DNA of 64,000 nt from the NCBI RefSeq assembly GCF_010993775.1, contig NZ_WOTO01000011.1, positions 62,001 through 126,000 on the forward strand, read 5' to 3'. The notes below the pieces were generated by a model. It was not told the origin of the DNA, made no database searches, and saw nothing but the letters and a program-made list of their open reading frames with translations. Source of the DNA: Fodinicola feengrottensis (GTDB lineage Bacteria; Actinomycetota; Actinomycetes; Mycobacteriales; HKI-0501). The position numbers were made by a program, and so were the translations under genes. This document shows, piece after piece, positions 45,151 to 54,935 of the stretch (its first letter is position 1; each line of letters starts with the position of its first letter).

Positions 45151-46353
45151 GTACGCGCCGTCCAGCACCAGGGCGGCGGCTCCGCGGGCGCCGGCGTCCT
45201 CACCGATCAGCGACGGCTCGACCTGGACGGTGCGTACGCCACGGGCGATGCTGCGCGAGTTGACGGCCTCGGAGATCGCGGCCTTGTACGCGTCGACGAC
45301 ATACCGGACGCCCTTGCCGCCCAGCACAATACGTTCCACATCGACCACGTTCACCAGGCTGGTGGCGGCGATCGCGACCTTCGCGGCGGCCCGCTGGATG
45401 ACTTGCCGGGCCACCGGATGGGTGCCGGCGGCCTGGCAGATCAGCTCGTAGTCGGCGAACTCCCGACTCGGCTCCAGTTTTAGCGGCAGTGGGTCCGCGG
45501 GTCGTTTTTCCAGCGCGGCCGCGGTTTCCGCGACGATGGCGTGCGGGCGCACGTACGCCTCGAGGCAGCCTTTGTTGCCACAAAAGCACGGCGTCCCGTT
45601 CGGGACCACGGTGATGTGGCCGAACTCGCCGGCGTTGCCGGAGTTTCCGCGCCACACCTGGTCTCCGAGGAACAGGCCGCCGCCCACCCCGGTGCCGAAG
45701 TAGAGAAACGCGAAGCTGCCCATCCGCGCACCGCCGGCGCCCGCCCAGCGCTCGCCGATAGCGGCCGCTGTGGCGTCGTTGTCGACCACCACTGGTACGC
45801 CGAATTCTTCCTGTAGATAAGCCAAAAGAGGCACCTCATGCCAACCGGGCAGGTTGGGTGGGGACAACACCAGGCCGCGAGACAGATCCAGCGGTCCAGG
45901 ACAGGCCACCCCGAGACCGAGCAACCGGTCGACCGGGATTTGGGCCCGCTCCAGCAAACCCCGGACGGCCCCGGCGACCTGTCGGACGACTTGGTTCGCA
46001 CTCGGAGTTCGGGGCGTTCGTCGATGCACCGTGCCTCGTACGCTCCCGTCCAGGTCTGTCGCGACCAACGTGATGGTGTCCGGGTCGATGTGGATGCCGA
46101 CCGAGAAGTACGCGGTGGGATTCGTCCGTAGCAACGTCCGCGGCTTCCCGCCGGTGGAGGCGGCGCGACCGGTTTCGGTCACCAGATCTTCCTGTAGCAG
46201 CCGGCGAACGATATTCGACACGGTCTGCGCGGACAGCCCAGTGGCCCCGGCGATCTCCACTCGGCTGACGCCCTCAGGCGAGCGGCGGATGGTATCCAGG
46301 ATCACCGAACGGTTGAATCCCCCCACTCTGGGCAGATTGGTACCGCTGCGCAT
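45112..46353 (-). CDS. ROK-family transcriptional repressor
   Basis: 413 residues: an N-terminal winged helix (RSVILDTIRRSPEGVSRVEI, AGATGLSAQTVSNIVRRLLQ) and a ROK domain with VGIHIDPDTITLVATDLDG, VVVDNDATAAAIGERW, FGTGVGGGLFLGDQVWRG, GNAGEFGHI and the zinc motif CFCGNKGCLE. Resembles NagC/XylR-type repressors that bind sugars. It is divergent from the sugar-binding lipoprotein gene and probably controls that ABC operon. Intact. Confidence 0.92.
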   Translation of the reverse strand: MRSGTNLPRVGGFNRSVILDTIRRSPEGVSRVEIAGATGLSAQTVSNIVRRLLQEDLVTETGRAASTGGKPRTLLRTNPTAYFSVGIHIDPDTITLVATDLDGSVRGTVHRRTPRTPSANQVVRQVAGAVRGLLERAQIPVDRLLGLGVACPGPLDLSRGLVLSPPNLPGWHEVPLLAYLQEEFGVPVVVDNDATAAAIGERWAGAGGARMGSFAFLYFGTGVGGGLFLGDQVWRGNSGNAGEFGHITVVPNGTPCFCGNKGCLEAYVRPHAIVAETAAALEKRPADPLPLKLEPSREFADYELICQAAGTHPVARQVIQRAAAKVAIAATSLVNVVDVERIVLGGKGVRYVVDAYKAAISEAVNSRSIARGVRTVQVEPSLIGEDAGARGAAALVLDGAYSPQLATLFSRTD

Positions 46354-46478
46354 TCGGTGACCTCACTTTCCGGCGTTGGACAGCTCACTGTAGGCAGACA
46401 ACTCCCGGCCGCGAAACGGTGTTATCGGGTATGTCGATGTATGTCTCTCGCGGGTTCCTGAGTGGCGGTCTTGCTCCA

Positions 46479-46508
46479 TTGACTTTATAAATCGATTAGC
46501 TTTAGTGT
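46479..46508 (+). promoter_or_regulatory. Putative promoter of the sugar ABC operon
   Basis: TTGACT (46479-46484) and TAGTGT (46503-46508) are spaced by 18 bases. The spacer is unusually AT-rich for this genome and contains the palindrome AATCGATT (46490-46497), a plausible ROK repressor site. It lies 82 bases before the lipoprotein start. Confidence 0.5.
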
Positions 46509-46590
46509 GCGTCACAGGTCACACCGGAAGCAACCGTGCGCGCGCCGAAGCGGGTACGGGGGTCAGGCAAGTTGAGAAAGGTTGTGCCAG

Positions 46591-47950
46591 ATGGGGCGCA
46601 GGCTCGCCGCGGCGGCGATGGCCGCCGGGATCGCCGCCGTCGCCGTAACCACCGCCGGTTGCGGCGACGGCGGCTCCGGAGACGCGAACACGATCAAGAT
46701 CGCGTACCAGAAGTTCGGCAACTTTATCCAGGGCGACGCGCTCTTCAAGAAGGTGAAGACGCAGTTCGAGGCCGCGAACCCGGGTAAGAAGGTCACGCTC
46801 GTACCGATCCAGGGCAACGACGCGGACTACAAAACCAAGCTCGCACTGATGCAGCGGTCCGCCGCGACTGCTCCGGACGTGCTTTACGAAGACACTTTCA
46901 CCATCAACTCGGACATCCAGGCCGGCTATCTCGCGCCTCTTGATTCGTACGTGAACAAATGGGCCGACTGGAGCCAGTTCCTGCCCGCCTCCAAGGGATC
47001 CGCGACCGGCACCGACGGCAAGGTGTACGGCGTGCCGATGGGCACCGACACCCGCGCGCTTTGGTTCAACAAGCAGATCTTCGCCAAGGCCGGCCTGCCG
47101 GCGGACTGGCAGCCCAAGACCTGGGCGGACATTCTGGCCGCGGCTCGTACGATCAAGGCCAAGGTGCCTGGTGTGATCCCGCTCAACGTCTATGTCGGCA
47201 AGGCCGGCGGCGAGCAGTCGAGCATGCAGGGCCACGAAATGTTGTTGTACGGCACCGCGAACAAGCTGTATGACGACAAGACCAAGAAGTGGATCGCGCC
47301 GAGCAAGGGCTTCACCGACGCGTTGAACTTCGAGAAGACGATCTACAGCGAGGGCCTCGCGCCGAGCCCCCAGCAGGCGCTGTCGCCGAGCATCGGCACC
47401 CAGGTCGGCGGCCAGCTGCTCCCGCAGGGCAAGCTCGCGATCGACCTGGACGGCTCATGGATGCCGCAGACCTGGCTGCCGCTGCCGACCGGCCGCACCT
47501 TGGGCGCAGTGGTCGCAGGTGATGGGCAACGCGGCGATGCCGACGCAGAACGGTGAGGCGCCCGGAAAGATCAGCATGTCCGGTGGCTGGACGCTCGCGA
47601 TGAGCGCCAAGTCGACCAACAAGGATCTCGCGTTCAAGTTCATTTCCACCGCGATGAACAAGGAAAACGCGCTCTACTACGACATCAGCGCGACGCAGAT
47701 CCCGGTGCGTACGGACGTGGCCTCTGACCCGAGCTATGGCAAGGGCGACCCGACCGCGAAGTTCTTCGCCAGCCTCGTACCGATCACCCAGTACCGGCCG
47801 GCGCTGCCGCCGTATCCGCAGATCTCCAACGAAATCCAGGTCGCCCAGGAAGCCGTCGTCAGCGGCCAGGCGACGCCTGACGCGGCGGTGCAGCAGTACG
47901 CGACCGCGGTGAAGGGCATTGTCGGCGCCAGTGCGGTGGCCGCCGGCTGA
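46591..47950 (+). CDS. Sugar ABC transporter substrate-binding lipoprotein (one frameshift)
   Basis: Extracytoplasmic lipoprotein of about 452 residues. Signal peptide RRLAAAAMAAGIAAVAVTTA with lipobox TAGC. Solute-binding type 1 fold: IKIAYQKFGNFIQGDALFKK, KLALMQRSAATAPDVLYEDT, VYGVPMGTDTRALWFNKQIF, LAIDLDGSWMPQTWLP and PGKISMSGGWTLAMSAKS. The frame changes at about 47508. I chose the ATG at 46591 (GAGAAAGG nine bases before) over an upstream TTG. Stop overlaps the permease start (TGATG). Closely related to the orphan gene at 57384. Confidence 0.92.
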
Positions 47951-48878
47951 TGACGGCGACCACCACCGTCGACGCGGCGCGCGCCGCGCGCCGGCCGGGC
48001 ACGCCCGGCCCGGCAGCCGCGGCACGCTGCGTTGGCTCGGCCCGATGGGCCCGGCGCTTCTGCTGCTTCTGCTTTTCGTCGCCGGCCCGATCATTTGGTG
48101 CTTCTACAGCGCTTTCACCAACACCGCGCTCACCGGTGTCGGCGCGCAGAACGTCAAGTTCGTCGGGCTGGCCAACTTCCAGCGGATGTTCGCCGACCCG
48201 CAGCTGACCTCCGCGGTGATCCTCACCCTGGTCTTCGTGATCGGGTCGGCGATCGTCGGGCAGAACCTGATCGGGTTACTGATTTCGGTGCTGATGCAGG
48301 GCCGGGGCCGGGTGATCCGGTCGGTGGTCGGCACCGTCGTACTCGCCGCGTGGGTGCTGCCGGAGATTGTCGCGGCCTTCATCTGGTACGCGTTTCTCAA
48401 CCAGCAAGGCACTTTGAACAACATCCTGCACTGGTTTGGCCTCGCCAGCCAGAACTGGCTCTACACCACCCCGATGTTGGCGGTGATCCTCGCCAACGTC
48501 TGGCGTGGCACGGCGTTTTCAATGCTGGTCTATTCGGCCGCGCTCGGTGAGGTGCCACCGGACATCCAGGAGTCGGCGCAGGTCGACGGCGCCGGAGTTT
48601 TTCAGCGGTTCTGGTATATCACGCTGCCGCTGATCCGCCGCCAGATCATGACCAACCTGATGTTGATCACCCTGCAGACGCTCGGTGTCTTCACGCTGAT
48701 CTTCGCGATGACGGCCGGCGGCCCCGGCACCAAGAGCCAGACGTTGGCACTGTTGATGTACCAGCAGGCGTTCAAGTTCTCCGACCTCGCGTACGGCATG
48801 GCGATCGCCTTCGTGCTGCTCGCGGTCGGCGGCATTTTCTCGGCGATCTACATGCGCGTACTGAAACCGGAGATCTGA
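47950..48878 (+). CDS. Sugar ABC transporter permease 1 (one frameshift)
   Basis: MalF-type inner-membrane permease of about 309 residues with six helices (ALLLLLLFVAGPIIWCFYSA, VILTLVFVIGSAIVGQNLIG, VVLAAWVLPEIVAAFIWYAF). The EAA loop that contacts the ATPase is EVPPDIQESAQVDGAGVFQR. The cytoplasmic N-terminus changes frame near 48005 before RGTLRWLGP. Overlaps the lipoprotein stop; next permease starts 5 bases after its stop. Confidence 0.92.
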
Positions 48879-48883
48879 GCCCC

Positions 48884-49734
48884 ATGGCGGTCACTTTCGG
48901 GGTCACGTCCGCCCGCCGGGCGACGTCCGCGACCCTCGTCTACATCATTCTGGCGGCTATCGCGCTGGCTTTCCTCGCGCCGCTGCTGTGGGTGATCCTG
49001 GCGTCCTTCGACCCGGGTGCGCAGCTGGCGGTCGCCTGGCCGACGCACCCGAGTTTCGCCAACTATTCAGCCGTACTCACGGTCGACATCACGCTGCGGC
49101 CGATGGCCAACGGGCTGTTGATGTGCGGCGGCTCGGCCATCCTGACGATGATCGTCTCGGTGCTCGCGGCCTACCCGTTGTCGCGTTATCAGTTGCGGTT
49201 CAACCGCCTTTTCCTTTACATCATCCTGTTCACCACGTGCCTGCCGATCACCGCGGTGATGGTGCCGGTCTACAGCCTGTTCGTGCAGCTGAACCTGTTG
49301 GACTCGATTCCTGGTACGGCGCTGTTCCTGTCGGCCACCCAGCTGCCGTTTTCGATCTGGCTGACCAAAGGCTTCATGGACGGGGTGCCGGTCAGTCTGG
49401 AAGAAGCCGCGTGGACCGATGGCGCGAACGGGTTGCAGGCGCTGCGATCGGTGGTCATCCCGCTGATGCTGCCCGGCATGGCGGTGGTGCGGTGGTCTTC
49501 ACTTTCATCATGTCCTGGGGAAACTTCTTCGTGCCGTTTATCCTTTTGCTCGACCCGAACAAGCAACCCGCGGCGGTGAGCATCTTCAACTTCTTCAGTC
49601 AGCAGGGCCAGGTCCAATATGGACAGTTGGCCGCGTACTCGATCCTCTACTCGGTCCCGGTGGTGGTGCTCTACCTGGTCGTGTCCAAGGTGCTGGGCGG
49701 CGCGTTCGCCCTGTCCGGTGCGGTCAAGGGCTGA
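48884..49734 (+). CDS. Sugar ABC transporter permease 2 (one frameshift)
   Basis: MalG-type permease of about 283 residues. Helices include TLVYIILAAIALAFLAPLLW and LFLYIILFTTCLPITAVMVP; the EAA loop is VPVSLEEAAWTDGANGLQAL. Near 49488 a base is lost; the C-terminus then reads VFTFIMSWGNFFVPFILLLD and ends ALSGAVKG. No ATP-binding gene follows, so a shared MsiK-like ATPase elsewhere is likely, as is usual in actinobacteria. Stop lies 7 bases before the ROK kinase. Confidence 0.92.
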
Positions 49735-49741
49735 GTGATCG

Positions 49742-50684
49742 GTGACAACGGGGAATCCAGTAGCGCTCTCGATCGATGTGGGCGGCACCAAGATCGCGGT
49801 CGCGCTCGTCCATGCGGACGGCACGCTCCTGAGCAAACGGCAGGTGCCGACGCCTCGTACGACTGACGGCGAGGAGATCTTCGCGTCGCTGGCCGCCGCG
49901 GTCGCGTCGCTGCACGAGTCGGCGGTCGGCGTGGACGTGGTCGGAGTCGGGCTGGGCTGCGCCGGGCCGGTGGAGCTGCGGTCCGGGACGGTACGTCGGT
50001 GAACATCGCCGGTTGGCGGGACTTCCCGCTTCGCGACCGGGTCGCCGAAATCCTGCCGCGGCTGCCGGTGTGTGCTGCTCGGTGACGGGCTGGCGATCGC
50101 GCTGGGGGAGCATCGGTATGGCGCGGCCCGCGGGACCGCGTCGTCGATGTCGATGGTGGTCTCGACGGGCGTCGGCGGCGGGCTGGTGCTCGATGGCCAG
50201 CCGTATCCGGGACCAAGCGGCAACGCCGGCCACATCGGCCACATCATCGTGCAGGTGGGCGGCGACCCGTGCCCGTGCGGCAGCCACGGCTGCCTCGAGA
50301 CGATCGCCTCCGGTACGAACATCGCCCGGTGGGCGCTCGCCCAGGGCTGGCAGCCGTCGTCGGACTCCACCGCCCGCGGCGTTTTCGCCGACGCCGCCTG
50401 CCGGTGACGCGGTGGCGACCGCGTCGATCGACCGGGCTGGCGACGCGCTGGGCGCCGCGATCGTGTCGGCTGGCGCGATGGTCGACCTCGACCGGGTGGT
50501 GATCGGCGGCGGCGTCGCCCAGGCCGGCGCGCCGTTCTTCGACGCCGTACGAGCCGGCCTCCACTCGTACGCCGGAATGCCGTTCGTCCAGCGGATCGAG
50601 ATCGTCCCCGCTGAGCTGGGCACCACCACCGCCGGCCTCGCCGGCGCCGCCGCCCTCGCCTTCGACCGAGCCGCCACCGGCTAG
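49742..50684 (+). CDS. ROK-family sugar kinase (three frameshifts)
   Basis: About 314 residues. ATP-binding SIDVGGTKIAVALVHADGTL, GVGLGCAGPVE, then after corrections SVNIAGWRDFPLRDRVAEIL, VSTGVGGGLVLDG, GNAGHIGHI with the catalytic region, zinc motif CPCGSHGCLE and VVIGGGVAQAG. Frame changes near 49995, 50075 and 50398. Lacks a DNA-binding domain, so an enzyme rather than a repressor. The last gene of the sugar ABC operon, it probably phosphorylates the imported sugar. Confidence 0.88.
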
Positions 50685-50737
50685 CCGCGCTCCGACCGCA
50701 TGCGGCGCAAAACTGTCGTACCCACCCGTAAAAATCA

Positions 50738-50761
50738 CCCCCCACCCAAAAGGGCGGGGGG
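50738..50761 (+). terminator. GC-rich hairpin after the ROK kinase
   Basis: CCCCCCACCC pairs with GGGCGGGGGG around AAAA, with one internal mismatch. It follows the ABC operon by 54 bases and probably ends it. Confidence 0.55.
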
Positions 50762-50814
50762 CGGGTTTGAGGAAAGCTAACCTACTCAAAATCAGACGTC
50801 TGCCTCACACCCAC

Positions 50815-50839
50815 CCCCCGCCCGTTCAAAGGGAGGGGG
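50815..50839 (-). terminator. GC-rich hairpin after the endonuclease V gene
   Basis: CCCCCGCCC (50815-50823) pairs with GGGAGGGGG (50831-50839) around GTTCAAA, with one mismatch. It is built like the neighbouring hairpin at 50738 and lies 107 bases beyond the minus-strand endonuclease V stop. Confidence 0.45.
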
Positions 50840-50945
50840 CTAGAAAACAGCACACGTACGACAATTTCGCGCCGCACCCTCGACACGCCGAGCCGTGACA
50901 CGCCAGAGCGGCATACGAGTGCGCCTCGAGAGGGCGGCGTTAGCC

Positions 50946-51559
50946 TCAGGCGAAGGCGTCCAGGAACTCGCGCAGGCCGCGGCGGGCCAGTTGGTCGGCC
51001 TGGCGGGTGGTTTCGGGCAGCCGGTAGGTCGGGCACAGCTTCAGCACGGCCTCGCAGGCCGTGTCCAGGTCGATCCGATATCCGATCGATACGTAGACAG
51101 GCTTGACACCGGTCTGAGTCCGCAGCGCCCGTCCTACGGTCTCTCCGGCATGCCTGAGCGGAGCCGAGGCGCCACGGTCCGGGCCGGGCTCGGCGGTGGC
51201 GCCGATCACCGGGGCCTTCGCGACGCCGATGGTGGGCAGGTTGGTCAGCGTGCCGATCTGGCAGGCCAGCCCGAACCGGTTGGCGTGCGCGATGCCCTGG
51301 CCGTCGCAGATCAGCAGGTCCGGCCGTACGGTCAGCTTGCTGACCGCCTCGACCAGCGCGGGCACCTGGCGGGGCAGCGTGTCGCCGGTGACCGAGCGTT
51401 GCTCGGATCGACCCACCATCACCGATGTTTCCACCGGTTCCAGGGTGTTCGTGTCGAGCACCACGACAGCGGCCGCCATCAGGCCGGTCGCCTCGTCGTA
51501 CGCGGCATCCAGGCCAGGCCTGCCGCGGTGTGGACTGGCCGAGGGTGGTCATCGGTCAT
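50946..51559 (-). CDS. nfi: Endonuclease V-like protein with altered active-site segment (one frameshift)
   Basis: Relatives cut DNA or RNA near deoxyinosine. Conserved parts: GLDAAYD (first catalytic Asp) , PDLLICDGQGIAHANRFGLA (second catalytic Asp), LPTIGVAKAPVIG with the Lys, VSIGYRIDLDTACEAVL and YRLPETTRQAD. The segment that normally holds the PYVPG wedge and catalytic Glu (FRE) reads SVTGDTLPRQVPALVEAV, with Gln in place of Glu. The frame changes near 51510 before DAAYD. Start is unclear; 51559 gives a short N-terminus and 51598 is an alternative. The family is confident, activity doubtful. Confidence 0.8.
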
Positions 51560-51836
51560 GTCAAGCACCGCGGTATGCCGGAAATGTGGCCCACTCATGA
51601 CGTTCCGTGGTGGGCCGTACACGGCGGGCACGCGCATAGCAAGGGACGCTAGCGACCCGAAGCCGTTTTGGGCAGCCCCCTGGGCCAGGTTTCTCCCATA
51701 TGCCGGGATATTGATGCTCCTGAGACCCAAAGAGACTCCTGTGACGAACTACTTTCCGTGCAAAACGGACCTTTCGTCGCGTGATCGAAAGGTCAAGAGG
51801 GACCGTTGGGGCGTTGGTCACAGCTACCGGCCGTGG

Positions 51837-52831
51837 TCAGTGGTAAAGAGCGGGTCGGGTTGGCAGGTCCACTGGTACGGGTCCGCCACTACTCTGCGAA
51901 GCGATGCACGCGTCCGCGACCACCGCGGTGGCGTAACCGTCCCAAGCGCTTGGTCCGTCCTGCCGGCCGGACCGGACCGCGACCAACCAGTCCCGGAGCT
52001 GCGCCCCCGGTAAGCCGGCGCGAACCGTTCCACGAAACCGGGCGTGACCGGCGTGACCAACTGGTTGTCCGTACGCACCTGGAGCCCGGACGGCATGCCC
52101 ATGCTGACCGTGCCGCGCTCCAGCACCAGTTCGGCCCGGACCTCGTAGCCGTAGTGAGCGCGAGCGAAGAACTCCACGTCCGCGACCAGTCCGTCGGACG
52201 TACGCAGCAGGATCAGCTGCGGGTCATGGATGTCCTCCAGCACCGACCGCCCGTGCACCGCGGTCGCCTCGACGATCTCGGTGCCGGTCAGCCAGCGCAG
52301 GATGTCGATCTCGTGGGACACCGAGCTGGTGATCATCCAGGCACTGTGAAAGTCGGCGCCGGCCGACGGGTTGCGGTGCACACAGTGCATGAGCAGCGGC
52401 GATCCGAGGTTTCCGGCTTCCAGTGCGGCCTTCATTCGCCGGTAGTCGGCGTCGTAGCGGCGCATGAACCCGACCTGGATCAGCCGCCGGCCCATCTCCT
52501 GCTCAGCGGCCAGGATCCGGCCGGCCGCCGACGCTTGCGGAGCGAGCGGCTTCTCGCACAGCACCGGCTTGCCGAGCTCGAGGCAGGCCAGCGCGTACGG
52601 CTCGTGGGTGCTGTCGGCGGAGGCGATGACGACCGCGTCCACATCGGCGTCGGTGATCACCGAGATCGGGTCGTCGGTAGCCTCGGTGCCGATTCGGTCG
52701 GCCAGCGCGGCGGCCCGGGTGAGATCGATGTCGGCGACCGCGGCCACCTCGCAGCCGAGCTCGAAAGCGAGTGTCTCGCCGTGGTGGACGCCCATCGCGC
52801 CGGCCCCGATCAGACCAATCCGGATGCTCAT
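51837..52831 (-). CDS. iolG: Gfo/Idh/MocA oxidoreductase, probable inositol 2-dehydrogenase (one frameshift)
   Basis: About 331 residues. N-terminal Rossmann motif IRIGLIGAGAMGVHHGETLA, the conserved CEKPLA with catalytic Lys, QVGFMRRYDADYRRMKAALE and HEIDILRWLTGTE with the catalytic His/Asp region. The frame changes at about 51995 after FAPAY; corrected it continues AQLRDWLVAVRSGRQDGPSA and ends RPALYH. Overlap of its start with the iolB stop (ATGA) points to myo-inositol catabolism, oxidising inositol to inosose. The substrate is inferred from that coupling. Confidence 0.85.
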
Positions 52832-53731
52832 CGCGCGCCGCCCATCGGCAGTCGCGGGTCGACGTCCTGATCCGGCCACTGGCCGCGGATCCAGCCGTAA
52901 TCCGGGTCATCGCGGATCAGCCAGGCCCGGTCGGCGGACGGCCCGGCCATCACGTTCAGGTAGTACAGGTCGTAGCCGGGGGTGGTGCGGTCGACGGCCC
53001 ATGCCAGCCGTGCGGCACACAGACGACATCGCCGGGTCGTACGGCCGCGAGCACGTCGACCGGCCGCGCTCAGCCGTCCCGTACACCCGGTGGAAACCGA
53101 AAGCGCCGGCGTCACCACCAGCGTGAATAGCCTCCGATCGCAGGTCGAAGTAGTAGATCTCCTCCAGCTCCGACTCCTGGCCGGGCAGGTCCTCGTCGTG
53201 CTTGTGCGGCGGGTACGACGACCAGTTGCCGGCCGGCGTGATCACCTCGACCGCGATCAGCCGGTCGGCCGGAAATACCCCGGCCGCACAGAAGTTGTGC
53301 ACCTGCCGGCTGCAGGCGCCGGCTCCGCGCAGCTCAACGGGCACCTCGGCGGCCGGCACGTACCGCGCTTCGAGCCGGTTTTCGCAGCGCGCGGAGACCA
53401 GTGCCAACCGGATTGGGCTGGCGGCCTGTACGCGTACGGACGAATCCCGGGGCGCGTAGACGAAGTCGGACGGCCCGTCGAAGACCGACGCGCGGCCGGT
53501 CAGCTCTGCCTTCACGTCGTCACACTCGAGGGCACACCCGCCGCCGGCCAGGGACAGCACCGCCATCTCGTCGTCGCCGGTCCGCCACTCGTACGAGCCA
53601 CCCGCCGGCAGGTCGAGGATCCGCAGCCCGCTGTACGCCCAGCCGGCCCGCTCCGGGGTCAGCTCCAGCTCGTACGTGTCGGTGGCCAGCGATCCGGCCG
53701 GGTGATGCAGGGAGGCGACCATGCGCTCCAT
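52828..53731 (-). CDS. iolB: 5-deoxy-glucuronate isomerase IolB (one frameshift)
   Basis: Cupin enzyme of inositol catabolism, about 301 residues. Visible: DLPAGGSYEWRTGDDEMAVL, FDGPSDFVYAPRDSSVRV, ARYVPAAEVPVELRGAGACS, RQVHNFCAAGVFPADRLIAV, SYPPHKHDEDLPGQESELEE with metal ligands and YYFDLRSE. After a change near 53055 the end reads YDLYYLNVMAGPSADRAWLI. Start at 53731 or 53722. The rest of the iol set (iolC, D, E) is not in this window. Confidence 0.92.
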
Positions 53732-53821
53732 CCTCACACGCCTGCCGGACGGGGTCGGTGCCGACAGATCCGATCTTGAAGCAGGGGTGCGCGGAGCCCG
53801 TTTCGCGGTAATCTCACGCCC

Positions 53822-54624
53822 GTGCTCACCCTCGCTGTCCTGAGCCTCAAGGGTGGGGTCGGCAAGACGACGGTCGTGTTGGGCCTCGCCGGCGCCGCCC
53901 TGCAACGAGGCCTGCGCACCCTGGTCGTCGACCTGGATCCACAGGCCAACGCGACTTTCGCGTTGGAGCCGGCGGAAACCTCGTACACCGTGGCCGACGT
54001 GCTGCTTGGCGGCCGGAACCAGCTCGCCGGCGCGGTCGCGCCCTCTGGCTGGGGACCGGCGCTGGAGGTGCTGGTTGGCTCGGACGGCACCGAGGCCGCG
54101 AACGCGCCCGACCCCAGTGCCCGCAAGCTCAGCCGGCTGCGCACCGCACTGTCCACAGTGGACGGCAAGGACGGCTACGACCTGGTGCTGCTGGACTGCC
54201 CGCCGTCGCTAGGGCAGCTGACCCGAGGCGCCCTGGTGGCCGCCCAACGGGCGATGCTGGTGACCGACCCGTCGGTCTTCGCGGTCGCCGGTACGCGCCG
54301 GGCCTTTGACGCGGTTCAGGCCGAGCGCAAGGCGCACAACGCCGAGCTGCAGCCGCTGGGTGTGTTGGTCAACCGCTTCCGGGCCAGGTCGGCCGAGCAC
54401 GAATACCGGATCGGCGAACTGCGCGAGCTGTTCGGGCCGCTGGTGCTGACCACCTTGCTGCCGGAGCGGTCCGCGGTGCAGCAGGCGCAGGGCGCCGCCG
54501 TGCCGGTGCAGCGCTGGCCCACCCCGGCGGCCGGGAGATCGCGGCCGCGTTCGAACACCTGCTGGACAGGGTTTTACGAAGCTCTAAGAAACGTCCCGGT
54601 ACCGCCAGGGCGACTGGGGCGTAG
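53822..54624 (+). CDS. ParA/MinD-like ATPase (one frameshift)
   Basis: About 267 residues. Deviant Walker A in LSLKGGVGKTTVVLGLAGAA, the DxDPQ switch in LVVDLDPQANATFALEP, Walker B in YDLVLLDCPPSLGQLTRGAL and the NRF motif GVLVNRFRARSAEHEYRIGE. The frame changes near 54523; the corrected end reads GREIAAAFEHLLDRVLRS and stops at 54624. GTG start. No parB or parS-like element is adjacent, so it is an orphan ParA, perhaps positioning some cellular cargo. Far from a typical parAB locus, so not the main segregation ATPase. Confidence 0.88.
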
Positions 54625-54935
54625 ATCACATCTGCCCTGTCATCCGAATCCCCGTCATCGCCGCTTACGTTTGTCGTGAAGCTGGGGTAAAGCGGGTTTG
54701 TGCAGGCAGGCGCACTGATCACGCTGGCTGATCGGCGAACTGAACCGAACGGGCTGCCCACACGTACGTCCGTCAGGAGATGAAGGTCACCTGAGAACGG
54801 CCTGAGAGTTCCGTCATCAATTCCCCTTTGCGCCGTCTGACCTGCAGAGACTGTCCTCACAGAGGCAGCCAGGCCGGGAATCTGTGGACCCACCCGGCCG
54901 TTGTGGATGTACGAAGGCGGCACCGGGAGGCAACA
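54625..54935. other. Leader region of the sigma factor gene
   Basis: 311 bases without a supported gene. GTTT at about 54668 followed 13 bases later by GGTA resembles SigB-type promoters of actinobacteria, but the spacing is short, so this is only a suggestion. No terminator for the ParA gene is clear. Confidence 0.35.
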
